This document shows, piece after piece, positions 1 to 11,579 of a stretch of 64,000 nucleotides of DNA. Origin of the DNA: Castor canadensis (taxonomy: Eukaryota; Chordata; Mammalia; Rodentia; Castoridae); the NCBI RefSeq assembly GCF_047511655.1, contig NC_133395.1, positions 76,750,158 to 76,814,157 on the forward strand, in the 5' to 3' direction. The stretch's first letter is position 1. Each line of letters starts with the position of its first letter. The notes under the pieces were generated by a model. The model worked only from the letters and a program-made list of their open reading frames with translations, was not told where the DNA came from and ran no database searches. The translations under genes were made by a program, and so were the position numbers.

Positions 1-97
1 TAAACATTGCAGTTCTTACAAACCAAAGTCAAGGTCTAGTTGAGAAAAGAATTCATAAGGGGAGCCTTACTAAAGTTTGATCAAGGAGAGTGACTTT

Positions 98-175
98 GTG
101 GATGGATGGATGGATGGATAGATTGGTGGATGGTGGATGGTAGATGCTGGATGAAGGATAATGATAGATGTGTAC
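98..175. repeat. (TGGA)n-like simple repeat
   Basis: Imperfect tetranucleotide repeat of TGGA units decaying into GATG/GATA variants. The short open frames that cross it on both strands are by-products of the repeat. Confidence 0.85.
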
Positions 176-1920
176 ACCTTGGATGATGGATGGGTGAATG
201 AGGCATATGCATTGGTGGCAAAAGACAACATGGAAAGATCTGAAGACATTCAGATTCAGATACAAAGTAGAAATCATTTCAGGGAAAAGGAAAAGACCTC
301 AACTCTTTTCAACAACTCCCCTCAAACATTGTTTGATGGGTATAAGGCTCTCACCTGCTCATGCAAACTGACAATCAGAATGGGCTGATTGGGTCACTGA
401 AGACTAGATCTTCTAGTCCTTCCTGACCTGTTTTGTTTCCTGCAAGGTATTTTCCAGGTTCTGAGTTTCTTTACTCACGGTTAAGCTCATACTAAAGACA
501 GATCAGAAGGAGCTTACAGAAAGGTTTCCTATGCAGCTGATGCTATCTGATCCCATGAACTTTTTATTAATGAACCATCTTTTTGTAGTTTTTTTTCTTC
601 CTTCTCCCTTGGGAGCCTACCACTTCGATGCAGAAGAGTTTCAGCCCATTTTCCCCATACCCAGCTCTGTTTTTCACTACCTCCAGCTCACACTCAGATC
701 CAAAAAAGTCCCCTTCCTGTGAGAGCACAAGGTATGGAGCTGGTTCTTCACAAAACCACCTGATTTCAGCCCTATCTTAGAACAATCTGTGATTTCTCAG
801 CAGACCAACTGGCCAGATTTCTTTTCTTTTTCATTATCTCTTAAAAAAAACAATGAAAATCAAAATACAGAAAGGCAACTTTATTAGTTAACATTTGAAC
901 ACAATTTAGAAAATGGGGGCAGCTTCAGGGTTCCTGGAACCTTAGGTTTATATAATTGGAGAGTGGTAAGGTAGAAGAAACATCCTTCCTATTTAAAAAC
1001 AAGCAAAAACTGCAAACACAACTTAGGTTAGGACCACGTGAAGACACTGCCCCAAAGAAGCCTGGGAGGGGGACCTGAAGCCTAAGATTCCTTAGCTTCC
1101 CAGGCAACAAGCCTCTGCTGCGAGATAGAAAGAACTAGACAGGTTTCTACCACAGCATTCAGATAGCTAGAAAATCGCTAAGCCGTCTTCTATTAATTGC
1201 ATCAATCCTCCAGACGCTATTCTTATCCCCCTTCCACAAGCCATCATCCCTGCTGTTCCCTCTAATTTGGCAGCAGCAATTCCTTATAAAACTGTGTGTA
1301 TGTGTGGGGCTGCATTTGTACATCCTCCCCCGATTTTGGCTTTAACAGCTGAGTTCCGTGTCAATTATGTAATAGCCAAAACAGGGAGTTGCAAGGAGAA
1401 CCAAAAGCACAGTTGTAGTTCTTACATAAGCCTCCATAAAGCATGTATAAGATCTGCTCCCAGGTTTGGAAATTTAGAATTATGTAAGGTAGACCAAAAA
1501 CATTGATTCAGCAGCCAGGTTTCCTTCTGACCTTAAAGACAATGGAAAAGCTTTTTGCACTTTATTGACTAGTTCCTACTGCATGAACATAATAAATTTT
1601 TAATTTGGTAGGGAAAATAATCTTCAATGAAACTTGGTTATTTCATCACCCAAACATAAAGGGATAGCCTGACACTACTACTCAGCTTTCACCAGTACCT
1701 CTACAGGCTCCAGTAAGTATTCTACATGGAATTATGTGTTCCTGATAAACATCAATTATTCTTTATAGGGAGAAAATCAAGAAAAATTACAAAATACAAA
1801 ACTATACAGGCTAAAACTTGTCAACATATCTCCTTTTCAAAACCATTTTTCTCTCTCCACGTTTCACTTTTGACTTACCTTAAAACCAGTGTAGTCACAC
1901 CTTGGGCTGTAAGTGAAACA
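176..1920. other. No gene seen; single-copy-like DNA
   Basis: AT-rich non-coding sequence without a long open frame, recognisable domain or clear repeat family. If the CpG island at about 3 kb is the promoter of a minus-strand gene, this stretch would be its first intron; that is inference only. Confidence 0.5.
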
Positions 1921-1921
1921 C

Positions 1922-2025
1922 TACTCTCCAGTGGATCTCAACCTTGGCTAAGCTGGAATCACCAGAAAAGCTACTAACATAACAAATGCCAAGACATCAC
2001 CCCAAACCAATACAACAGAACATGA
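1922..2025 (+). mobile_element. hAT-Charlie (MER5A-like) fragment
   Basis: The sequence has the familiar start of MER5-type elements: a CAGTGG-type end followed by TCTCAACCTTGG and a GGAATCACC segment. Only the first roughly 100 bases are recognisable. MER5-type elements are non-autonomous hAT transposons found across placental mammals. The family is assigned from memory of the consensus. Confidence 0.55.
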
Positions 2026-3009
2026 TGGGTGACAGAAAGAGGGTGTGTAGTCATCAGTATACCTAATGCTTTCTACACGGGTCTTCTTGCCTGAAAACTA
2101 TAAATATAAGCACAGGTAGATTTGGGGGTGGAGGAGAGACAGATCTTGAACAACTGACAACTCACAATCACTAAGTTTCCATCAGTTAACAAAATAAAAT
2201 CATTCAATAGTCTGAAAGGCATAAAGAATATCTGGGATCTTTGTCTCACTGTCCATGAGTTGATAAAGAAATCTCACCTATGTTCATAATAGACTTCACA
2301 AAAACTGTTTTGTGTTTCAATGCTTTACAATTCGACCTAATGATTTTTTTAAGGGCCCTACAATATCTTAAAGGGGTATCTCAAGCTAAGGCTATGCTTA
2401 TCTTCAAGGGAATATTTGATTTAAAGCAGACATTATAGTTCTAACTTCCTGCTCTCTTCTTGGATGCTCTGGTAACCACTCTTAACTTTACCCATGAACA
2501 AATATTTTTAAAGCACTTATATAACAGAAAGTACAGGCGCCTTTGACATCCTGCCAAGTGTACTTCTCCCCATGTTTGTATTTAAAATAGAATGGTAGTA
2601 ACATCACTCGTGTGCCTGAAATTCCTTCTGTGCACAGGCTCAGAATGAAGAAGAAAAAAAAAAAATGGATGTAGCAAGCCGCTTCACTGCTGTATCATTC
2701 TAAGGCTCCAAGGAAATAACACATTCAGACTAAATTAAGACGAAGATACAGACCAAATTATCCAAAGCTGGGGGCGGGAGGGGGAAACTCGCTGTAACCT
2801 ACCATCGCCTCGGAAACTGGGGATGTTCAACCTGGCGCCCGCGAAGGTGCCGAGGGCGCTGCAAGTCGGCGGAGCAGGTGACGCGGGCAGGAAGGAACCA
2901 GCGCTCTTGTGACAGTGACCCGCACGCGCGCCGCTGCCCAACTCTGCACCTGTCTCCTCCCGGCGCGGCCCAGAGGCGGGCACCGGAACCGGACCGCACA
3001 GGGGAAGAC

Positions 3010-3025
3010 CCGCTTACCTGGGTCC
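3010..3025 (-). other. Second candidate splice donor, minus strand
   Basis: The minus strand reads CAG|GTAAGCG with the exon ending at 3018, a strong donor match. With the donor at 3293 it suggests alternative first exons, or a first and a retained exon, of one minus-strand transcript. A weaker ATG|GTAGGT lies at 2803. Confidence 0.45.
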
Positions 3026-3283
3026 CAGAGGCCACCTGCCCTGAAGGAGACCCTCGCCCCGGACCGGTTTCTCCTCTCCGTGGCAGCTGGAGTTTGCAAT
3101 TTACCCACCGGTCCGGACTCCCGACTGACCGCTGTTCCGCAAAGAGGGCCACAAACTTGGCCAGAGAGCGGGCCGAGGTGGCGCAGGTGGAGAGCCAGGG
3201 GCGCTGCGCACCTGCCCCGCTCCCGCAAGCTGTCACCTCTACCCGCCCACGCTCGCGCGCCAGCTACGCCCGCGCCGCACCCC

Positions 3284-3300
3284 CGCACTCACCTCCGCGC
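3284..3300 (-). other. Candidate splice donor, minus strand
   Basis: On the minus strand the sequence reads GGAG|GTGAGTG, a near-consensus 5' splice site with the exon ending at 3293. It lies inside the CpG island, so the exon would be a first exon transcribed from about 3.3-3.8 kb toward lower coordinates. Confidence 0.5.
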
Positions 3301-3781
3301 TGGCACCGCCCAGGCCGCCGCCCCTGGTCCGATCGCTGGGGGCCGCTGGGACCCCGCCGCCCGCGCCTCGCCTGGGCTGCTCCCCGGCACGGCCGCAGGC
3401 CGCCTCGCAGGACAAAGAAAAGCCGCGGGGCCGGTGGCTGCCGGGTCCGAGCCTCGCCGCACGCCGCGCAACCCGCACGCCTGGCCCGCGAGGTGCCGTC
3501 CGCGGTGACAGCGGCCGGGCGGCGAGCGGGGCGGCGCGGGGCGGCAGAAGCGCGCACCCCCTCCCGGCCACCGGGAGACGCACACGCCGAGCCCCGGGCG
3601 CCTCCTCCCGGCCCGCGCCCCGCGCCTCGCGCCCCGCGCCGCCGACCGCAGCCCGCCGCCGGGGAGCCGCAGCGCCCTCTGCCGGCCGCCAAGCGCCCGC
3701 TCCTGAGCGCGCGCTGTCCCGCTGCAGCCCGGACCCCGCGCGCGGTGGCCGCGGGGCGGGCGGCGGACCCCCGGGAATCCA

Positions 3782-3797
3782 CACACGCGGTAAGACT
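3782..3797 (+). other. Candidate splice donor, plus strand
   Basis: The plus strand reads ACACGCG|GTAAGA at the right edge of the CpG island, where GC-rich sequence gives way to ordinary sequence. This is where a plus-strand first exon of a divergent transcript would be expected to end. Confidence 0.4.
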
Positions 3798-3988
3798 GGG
3801 TTCGCGGCCGCAGGGCAGGGGGTTTCAAGGAATGAGGTCAGCTGTGCCCTGCTTAGGACTGAAGAGGGAGCAGCTGGGAATTCCGTGCAGCAGGAAGAGC
3901 TGGGGTCTGGCACTGGGAAGAACTTTGAAGGGTTGTAGCGTTCCCCGCTCCCAGGACCCCTGCGGGAGAGGCAGGCGGTTTGGGGTTT

Positions 3989-4017
3989 TTTGTTTGTTTG
4001 TTTGTTTGTTTGTTTTT
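3989..4017. repeat. (GTTT)n simple repeat
   Basis: About six perfect tandem GTTT units just downstream of the CpG island. Confidence 0.9.
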
Positions 4018-4171
4018 CCTAGAAGCAGGCTTATGTCTGTTCATTAGTAGCATATGCGCCTACCCATTCACTGTGCCCTGAGTTCCAGCGAGCTTAACCC
4101 CACTTATGGTAAATAGAGAAATGAAAGACATCATTCATTTCCACGACCTCCGCGAGATGATCGACCCTCAT

Positions 4172-4200
4172 CCCCCCACCCCCACCCCCACCCCCGGCCC
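4172..4200 (-). other. G-quadruplex-prone tract
   Basis: Four C-runs of five to six bases separated by single A residues, then another short C-run. The minus strand therefore carries G-runs with one-base loops, a classic quadruplex pattern. It lies about 370 bases from the CpG island edge. Confidence 0.6.
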
Positions 4201-4644
4201 ACCGACCTCCAGCGGTGCCGCTGGGAGACTTGAAAAGGCAAGCGAGACCCCAGGACTTCTGAGCCTCTGCTTCAAACGGTGATGGAAAGTTAACCTCTGT
4301 GGAATATTGACCATTTAGGTTGGGGGTTCTTCTTTTCTTTTTCTTTTTTTTTTTTAGAGAATTTTTTTCCCCAGACTACTGTATTGAGCAATATTTTATA
4401 CCAGTATTTTTTTTTGAACCTGGACTACTTGGCGAAGGGAAATCATGAAGTGGTACTTTTTTTTTTTTCTTCACATGACTGTCTTTTAAAACTATTCTAT
4501 CCGATCTCCCTTTTCCTCTGGAAGAATCTAGGGCAAATTTTATAGCTTCTCTGTCATGTTCAGGTGTTAACAGTCTGATTGGTGATATGACAAAGTCCAG
4601 TCCAATCCAAATCTAAATTTGAATCTCATGTCATTTTAGCCTCT

Positions 4645-4686
4645 CCCACGCCCCTCCCACCACCCCCCACCCCCCCACCGGTCCCT
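4645..4686 (-). other. Second G-rich (minus strand) tract
   Basis: Runs of CCCC, CCC, CCCCCC and CCCCCCC separated by one to three bases, giving quadruplex potential on the minus strand. No gene is visible from here to about 5680. Confidence 0.45.
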
Positions 4687-4689
4687 AGA

Positions 4690-5680
4690 CTGCCCCAAAC
4701 CAGAAGCTTCAGTGGAGAAAGAAAACGCCTTCTGCTGACTTTACTTCCCTTTTCTGTGCCCAGTGGGTTGCGCTGTGAAGCCTGGATCCTCCTGGTGGGT
4801 GGGGAGGGGTCCTGATCCTGCAGGACCCCTGCTCTCCCCTGTGGTCCAGCTCCCACAGATCCCTGCTGGACAGCATGCCCTGACAGACAGACCCAGCTAC
4901 AGGCCACACGTGGCATTGTTGACCATCAAACTGTGCAAGTGCAGGCTGCAGCAGCAGCAGTTCACTGACCTCGTTCTCAGGTCACAGGCAGCTCTGACCC
5001 ACCTCGGTCCTTGAAGCATGTCAGGCAGCTACGTCTGGGTTCACACATGTCCTCACCTGCCAGGTGACACATAGCAGGCTCTCCATGGTGTTCTCCAGAG
5101 ACACACATGCTTTGCATGAAGTGGGTGAACCTTCCCACCTCTCCTTGACCCCACCCCATCAATCCCACTACCAGCCTTCTTCCTGGACCTTGCTTCCCTG
5201 TCCTTTAGTTAGAACAGAAGTGGCAGAATCTTCACCTTGCAGACCCCACAGAGATGGCCTGATAACCTCTGTTTCAATGCCTAGGTACCTGTCTTCATGG
5301 CAACCTGAAGGGAAAGCACCAAGATCTCAGAAGCATTTCTGACAGTCTCCAACTGTCACACCTTGAGATCCACCATTAGTGGATCGAGGACACGTGACCC
5401 ACACACACACAACATTCCCAGCTCACTACTGAGCATGATGGGAATGCTAGCACCACACCATTTCTGCCTGATGCAGGTGCCCTGGACCAGGAACTCCTGC
5501 CACCCTACCAGAGCACTCTCAGGACCCGGCTTCAGGAGCTCTTCCTCCCCAGCATCCCCCCTTCCTCTCTCCATTTTCAAGTGGCATACCTGCACTACAG
5601 CATGAGGGCTCTCCTCACCTGTGAGCCATGCGCCTCCCTGCACACTACCCTGCACAGCTTTTGTTGTTTTCTGTTTGTTT
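4690..5680. other. No gene seen
   Basis: Moderately GC-rich single-copy-like sequence with only short frames and a brief CAG run near 4950. No repeat family or protein domain was recognised. Confidence 0.4.
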
Positions 5681-6013
5681 CCAATAGTAATCCCTCCCTC
5701 GATGTCTTCTGGGAATTGGTTCCAGGACCTCCTGCAGGTACCAAAACCTAAGAGTGCTCAAGACCCTAATATCAAAAGGCATAGCTTCTACATAGAACCT
5801 ACACACATTCTTCAGTAGGCTTTAAATCGTCTCTAGATGACTTACAATACCTAATACAGTAGATGCTGTTAAACAGTTTTCATACTATGTTCTTTAGAGA
5901 ATAATGGTAAGGGAGAAAGTCTGTACATGTACATGACTTCACATGCAACCATCTAGGCCTAAAAAGAGTTTCCATCTACAGTGGGGACTCACAGACAAGG
6001 AGAGCCAACTGTA
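5681..6013 (+). mobile_element. MER2/Tigger-like DNA transposon copy
   Basis: Starts with a CCCTCC-type end, runs through GGTTCCAGGACC and GATGCTCAAG-like segments, and ends in GGAGAGCCAACTGTA, whose reverse complement resembles the start. This is the layout of MER2-type, non-autonomous Tc1/mariner-Tigger elements. It matches the outer parts of a second copy at 12129-12603. Confidence 0.65.
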
Positions 6014-7560
6014 TTTCTTGCACATCTTGCCTACACATCGGCTTCTCAGAGGTCCCAAACTGCCGGTTGCCTGTTGTGCCCAGAAGCTATTTCAAGGTAA
6101 GTGCCATTTTAACACCGAGTTTCGCTGTATTTAGAAACTGTGAGAGAAAGAATAGAATGTTCTTTTGTGGAAAAAAAATAAGATCAGGACATGTCTTAGT
6201 TGAGGTCCTTCCTAGATTCCCCAGAACAGAGCCTGACAGAAGAACTCAAACACAGATAGTTTAATTTAGAAGGTGATCCCAGGAAGAAGGGAAGAGGTTG
6301 AGATAGGAAAGCATGAAAAGGCAGTATGAAGATATTTTGTGAAGGCCATTGCTGATGGCAACAGGCTCACAGAATCAAAGCACTGGGATCTCCAAGAAGT
6401 TTACAGAAGTCCTTTCAGAATGATTATTTCAAAGCCATAAGGCTGAGCATTTACTCCCTAGCTCCCAGTCTCCATTGATCAGAATTCCTGTTGGCAAGTC
6501 AAGTCCCAAAAGCTTCAGGAGCTTGGCACCATCCTTGAGGTGTTGACCTGGGTCAACTTGAGCGCAGGTGACAGAGTACATCTATCAGAGCTTGGCAAAG
6601 CATAGCCCAGGAGATGTGGTGCAGAGCATCAAAGGTGCGTGCTAGGGGCTGGAGGTGTACCCCAATGTAGAACTTTTGCCTGGCAGGTGCTAGATCCTGG
6701 TTCTCTCCCAGCCAGAGCCTCACCAGACTGAGAGCAGACAGGTTGGCCAGAGGCATCTTGGGAAATTCCAAGATGCTGAAATGCCAGTGGGAAACAACAG
6801 AAGGAAAGAATAGAGTGATTTTTGCAAGTCATGAATGACACCCTAGGCAGAAGATTGGCTGACCAAGCAGCAGGAGAGTTGTTGGGGTCAGTGCCTCTGG
6901 GAAGGAACAGACACCAGGATTGGACAGAGGGAGACCTTAGACCATAACTCAATCCCAATAAAGCCTCATCCAACCCCTCAGGGAGCTCTAGAGCATCTGC
7001 TCCCACCAGCTCACAAGCACCAACTCTAAGTTTTTAGGACTTTTGTGAGCCAGTTGTTAAACACAGTCATTATTAAAGATTAGAGTATATAAACCTATAA
7101 AGCTAATAAACACTCAAAACTCATCACTTCCTAATTACTACATGACTAGTAAAGTCATCTTTTGAGTTTGTTATAACTAATCTTTGTGCATAGGGGAAAT
7201 AGTACATAACAGGGTACTATTTTGTGTACATTTCCAAATCCAAATTCAGTGATGTCACTTTGTAGGTTGAAATTGTCAAGAGGGGGACAATTTCACCATA
7301 GAATGTGGCAGACTCTACAAATCAGAGCATTTTCCCTCAAAGAGGCAGTGGTTAAGCATTTACATGGGTCCACTCCACACATGAAAGGAACAGAGTTGTT
7401 CCAGACTGGCTGAATGGCTAGATTTCTATGTTCTTCCTGGACCGATCAGGTGACACTCTCTGGGGAAGGTGTGCCATGAGGGACTCTCTGCAGGGTCGGC
7501 AATAGCTCAAGGAGCCCACAGTCCCAGGCCATCTGCTCTCAGAGCCACCTCCACAAGTGG
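6014..7560. other. No gene seen; possible old repeat remnant
   Basis: No coding domain was recognised. A segment near 6240-6300 (TTTAATTT-A-GAAG-GTGATCCCAGG) resembles one near 11083-11110, suggesting a shared old LTR-like repeat that I cannot name. Confidence 0.3.
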
Positions 7561-7682
7561 CATAAATTGTTTAGAGTATCTCCTTTTGTTGAAATTTAAC
7601 TTTATTAACAAGCAGTAAATTTCCTTTATTAACATGTAGTAACCAGACATATGAATGGGGTACAGAGTAGGGATTTGGAGCA

Positions 7683-7995
7683 GTACTGGGGTTTGAACTC
7701 AAGACCTCTCCCTTGCTAAGCAGGTGCTCTACTGCTTGAGCCATGTCCCCAACCCTTTTTGCTTTAGTTAGTTCTTAATTAGGGTCTCGTATTTGTTATC
7801 TGGACAGGCCTGGACCTTGATCCTCTTATTTACATTTCCTGAACAGCTGAAATGACAGGCACTTAGCACCACTCCCAGTTTATTGCTTGAGATGGGGTCT
7901 CCCTAATATTTTTCCAGGGCTGACCTCAAACTTCAATGCTCTCAATCTCTGCCTCCTGCCTAGCTGGAATTACAGGCATGAACCACCACCCCAGG
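7683..7995 (-). mobile_element. Composite B1 + ID-like SINE
   Basis: Read on the minus strand it starts with a B1/7SL-like part (GGTTCATGCCTGTAATTCCAG) and continues into a tRNA-derived part with box A/B-like motifs (GGCTCAAG...GTTCAAACCCC). This two-part layout recurs through the window and is the main reason for proposing a Castorimorpha rodent. It is a pol III retroposon, not a gene. Confidence 0.85.
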
Positions 7996-8374
7996 GGATT
8001 CAGTGTGGTATTTCAACGTGTGCCTACAGTGTGCACTGATCAAACCATCTCCTGTGGGTAGGATGCAAGCTCCTCTCCTGAACCTTCAGAAAGTAACTAA
8101 TAGATTCTATGCAGCAAACACCAGAACTTATCTAATCTATGTAATTCTGCTTTGACACCCATTATCCAACTTCCCTTTATCTGTCTTCTTTAGCCCTTCC
8201 CAGCCTCTAGTGATAGTATTTTCTCATCAACTGTAAATAACTGCTACTTCCATAGTTGTGGCCATTTTTATTTCCAATATTGTTTAATTGTACCTTTAAA
8301 TTCTTTTTCTGAATTCATTATGCCTAAGGTTTATTTCTTTTTGGTTCGTCTCTTAAAGAACCACTTTTTGTGTG

Positions 8375-8452
8375 TCTGTGTGTTGCTAGAGACTGAACCC
8401 AGACCTCACACGTACTAGACAAAAGCTTTACGACTGAGCCACAAATCCAGGC
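8375..8452 (-). mobile_element. ID-like SINE inside L1
   Basis: The minus strand reads as a degraded tRNA-derived SINE (GGCTCAGTCG-type box A region and GGGTTCAGTC-type box B). The L1 sequence is continuous on both sides. Confidence 0.7.
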
Positions 8453-9189
8453 CATGAACTGCCTTTTGATCTTGTTGATTCTATTATATGTTATTTACAA
8501 TTTTGCTAATTTTTGCTCTAATTATTATCATTTCCTCTTTCCTGTGTTGTTTGGGGGTTATTCTACTGTTCTTCAACTTCTCAAGTTGAAAGCTTACCTC
8601 ATTCATTCTCACTCTTTTCATATAAATTTCCCACTGGTTTTTATCTGAATACTTTCAATATCAATAAATTTTAAGTTCTTAAGTTTACATTACAATTACT
8701 TCTTGGCCCATGAATTATTTTGGAAGTGTGTTTTCAACTTCTAAATGCAGAGGGCCTTTCTTTGGATATCTTTTCGCTGTTGATTTATAATTTAATTGCA
8801 TTGTGACCAGAAAACCTAGTCTGTTTGATACAGATTCTTTGAAATAGATAGAGACTTTCTTTGTAACCTGTTCATAAATATTACGTGTTCTTGAGAAGAA
8901 TGCGTAACTTCTAATTTTAAGAGCAGGGTACTCTGGTGGGATTTTTAGGTAAGCTTTTGAATTTTTGGTCCAAATCGTCTATATTCTTTCTAATATTTTG
9001 TCTCCGTGAGCTGTGGATTACTGTGAGCATTAATATGTCCCACTATGATGCTGAATTTGTTAATTTCTGTTTGTAATCCTGTGAGCTTGATAAATATATA
9101 TATATATGGTTTTATATATCATACATTTTTATATGATATATATGATACATACCATACGTTTCTTGTTCTAAAAGTTATACACTCTGTGT

Positions 9190-9272
9190 ATGTGTGTGTG
9201 TTGCTGGGGATTGAACCCAGGACCTTGTGCATGGGAGGCAAGTGCTCTACCACTGGGCTACAACCCCTCTAA
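9190..9272 (-). mobile_element. ID-like SINE inside L1
   Basis: Well-preserved copy: on the minus strand GTAGCCCAGTGGTAGAGCAC, then GGTCCTGGGTTCAATCCCC, with tRNA-like box A and box B. It is preceded by TG/AT-rich simple sequence. Despite the tRNA-like boxes it lacks a cloverleaf and is a SINE. Confidence 0.8.
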
Positions 9273-9783
9273 GCTTTCATTTTTAATTCATCAGTTATCC
9301 TTAAACTCTCAACATATAGAGGTAACTGGAAATTCTAACCTTTCATATCTCTGGCTTCTCCCAAACAAGAAAGGACTTTTGAGAGTTTATACTCCTACCC
9401 ATCTTACGCGATACCATGCAGTTTCTAAATGGAGTTCTTCTACCCTGCAAAGCAGACATTTGTTATTTTATCCCTGTAGGTTAATGATGACTTTTCTTTC
9501 CACTGTCTTCAGTGGATGCCATGAAGTCAGCTGCCAGTGCTGTTCCTCTGGGAAGGACCCAGCTTCTCTGTTTGCTGATCACATCTTCTCATTGTCTCTG
9601 TTGTGGAGCAGTTTGCTTCTTCATGTCTAGTTATGGATTTCTTTTTACTCCTCTTGCTCATGATCACTGCAACCTATGATTCTTGTCTTTTACTAATTTT
9701 GGAAAACTCTTGAATACTATCCTCTAATATTCATTCTAGCTTTCTAGAAATCCTCTTGATTTTTTTCTTATTTTCTCCCTGTC

Positions 9784-9890
9784 TTGCTCACTCTCTCTCT
9801 GTCTGTCTGTGTTTCTCTCTGTGTGTCTCTCTGTGTATGTGTATGTGTGTGTGTGTGTCTCTCTCTCTCTTTCTCTCTTTCTCTTCTGGA
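9784..9890. repeat. (TCTCTG/TGTG/TCTC)n microsatellite
   Basis: Mixed pyrimidine and TG dinucleotide repeat; the Leu/Ser/Val/Cys-rich frames across it are artefacts. Confidence 0.9.
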
Positions 9891-10071
9891 TAATTTCCTC
9901 ACATCTCTACTCTGTTTCACTAATCTTTCATCAACAGTGTATACTCATCAGTTTTCTCATTTATTATATTTTTCTTGACATTCTCTTTAGTTCTTTTTCA
10001 TTTCTTAAAGTTTCCATTTCCATTTCTTCAAATTCCGGTTAATTATTTTTCAAATATGCCAGATCACTTCA

Positions 10072-10293
10072 TACTTTTTTCTTTTCTTTTGGCAGTACTG
10101 GACCTTGAACTCACAGCCTCATGTTTGCTAGGCAAGCACTCTACACTTGGGCCATATCCCTTTCCCTTTTTTTGCTTTAGTTATTTTTCAGATAGGGTCT
10201 CACGTTTTTTGCCCAGACTGGCCTTGAAGTGCTATCCTTCTATCTACACCTCCCCTGTAGCTGGAATTATTAATGTGAACCACTGTGCCCAGC
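10072..10293 (-). mobile_element. Composite B1 + ID-like SINE
   Basis: Minus-strand copy of the composite family: ID-like half at 10090-10165 (GGCAAGCACTCTACACTTGG in plus reading), B1-like half at 10180-10293. It is inserted in the old L1. Confidence 0.85.
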
Positions 10294-10424
10294 ACTTTTG
10301 TCATATTTTTAATACTGTATTTAATTTCAGTAAGCCTGTTAGGAATACTTTTTAAATTTTTACATCTCGTTAGTCTAATACCTGAACTCCTGAGAGTCTG
10401 ATAATAGTATGTACTTTCCGTCTT

Positions 10425-10742
10425 AGTAAGCTTGGGCTGCTATAACAAAACACCATAAACTAGGCGACTTACATACAAGCGATATTTCTTTTTCACAGTT
10501 CTGGAGGCTTCAAGTCTAAGATCAGGGTGACCACCTGGTCAGGTTCTGGTTACAGCCCTCTTCCGGCAACCATTTTATATCTTCACATAGTGGAAAGAGG
10601 GCAAGAAAGAGCTCTGGCCTCTTGTTATAAGGGCAGAAACCCCATTCATGAGGACCCTACCCTCATGACCTAATCACCTCCCAAAGGCTAAGGACAAGAT
10701 TTCCACAGGAATCTTAGGAGTGCACATTCAGTCGTGACATTT
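10425..10742 (-). mobile_element. MaLR (MLT1-like) LTR
   Basis: Contains the hallmark GGGCTGCTATAACAAA-ACACCA start and CACAGTTCTGGAGGCT core, with a later CATGACCTAATCACCTCCCAAAG segment, as in mammalian ERVL-MaLR LTRs read in reverse. It ends where single-copy sequence resumes near 10742. Subfamily not resolved. Confidence 0.7.
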
Positions 10743-11334
10743 TTCTGCTGTTTGTAGAGATCATATTTGGTTTCCTCTGAACTCCTCGTTATGAAGGGTA
10801 GGTTTTTGTCTTTTGGTAGTCCACCTTTTTGCTGATGAGGTGGCCTTGGAGGCTTCATGCAGACATCTCAGTGCCAACCAAACACTTTGTCTTCCATTCC
10901 CCAAACAGCTGAAGCCCTAGTTCTGTCTGCGAATTGAGTACTTGCTCTCCACTCTGGCTTCAGCACTCTGCTTTTCTTTTAGTGCCTGGCCTACTTTCTG
11001 ATGATTCAGGCTATGCATTAAATGCATTGTGAGTGGCCTGGGTCCTCCTAATTATACAGCACAAAGTATTGTGCACAGGTGGTTTATTTGGGAAGTGATC
11101 CCAGGGGCCTGCAAAAGGAGCCAAGGAAGGAGAGAAGAGCCAACAGTAAAGTCCACTATGGAGACAGCACCGCTCCAGATAACTTAGGCTTGATATTGCT
11201 GGAGTCTTATAAAGCGTATCTCAAATAGTCTCCTTGCGCCACTCGTACCTTCTGTTTTTCATGATGTCCGGTCTATCACAGAGTTCCTTCATGGTGGTGA
11301 CCAGCAGTGATCTCTGAAAAGACTCCCATGCCAA

Positions 11335-11578
11335 CTTTTTTTTGCTTTAGTTATTTTTCCTGATGGGATCTCGTGGTTTTGCCCAGGCTGGTTGGACCAT
11401 GACCCTCCCACCGATGCCTCATGCATAGCTGGAATGATAAGCACTGGCCACCATGCCCAGTTTATTGGGTGAGATGGGGTCTCTTTAGCTTTTTTCTGGC
11501 ATGTCCTTGAACCCAGATCCTCCTAATCTCTTCCTCCCTATTAGCTGAGATTACAGAGTGAGCCACCATGTCTGGTCC
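11335..11578 (-). mobile_element. SINE, B1-rich composite copy
   Basis: T-run followed by GCTTTAGTTATTTTTC and two B1-like blocks (CCCAGGCTGG...; GAGATTACAGAGTGAGCCACC). The ID half is missing or too degraded to see. Confidence 0.7.
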
Positions 11579-11579
11579 C

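Larger units (their letters stand above)
2755..3830. promoter_or_regulatory. CpG island; candidate bidirectional promoter and first exons
   Basis: An abrupt change from AT-rich DNA to about 1 kb that is very GC-rich and dense in CG dinucleotides, the only such stretch in the window outside transposon UTRs. It contains several GGGCGG/CCGCCC Sp1-type boxes (for example near 2772, 3520-3545 and 3753) and no obvious TATA box. Good splice-donor matches occur on the minus strand (ends at 3293 and 3018, weaker at 2803) and on the plus strand (after 3789). CpG islands of this size usually mark promoters of host genes or lncRNAs. Several frames stay open because GC-rich DNA has few stops; none shows a recognisable domain, so the exons may be 5' UTR. 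The gene cannot be named from this sequence. Confidence 0.75.
8160..10420 (-). mobile_element. Old L1 (LINE-1) fragment with nested SINEs
   Basis: Long T-rich stretch whose reverse complement has L1 coding character, such as the segment near 8790-9060 that matches the ORF2 endonuclease-RT linker region in style. It is heavily mutated with no usable frame. It is interrupted by ID SINEs (8375-8452, 9190-9272), a TC/TG microsatellite (9784-9890) and a composite SINE (10072-10293), and resumes after each, so L1 was there first. Confidence 0.7.

Noticed and set aside
2878-4047. 389-codon plus-strand open frame, and several overlapping minus-strand frames of 145-224 codons, in the CpG island
   Set aside because: Open in many frames at once because GC-rich DNA has few stop codons; Arg/Pro/Ala-rich products without any domain; better explained as promoter and 5' UTR sequence.
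9190-9272. tRNA gene candidates (also at 24229 and 25440)
   Set aside because: Box A and box B are present but no cloverleaf folds; these are tRNA-derived SINEs.
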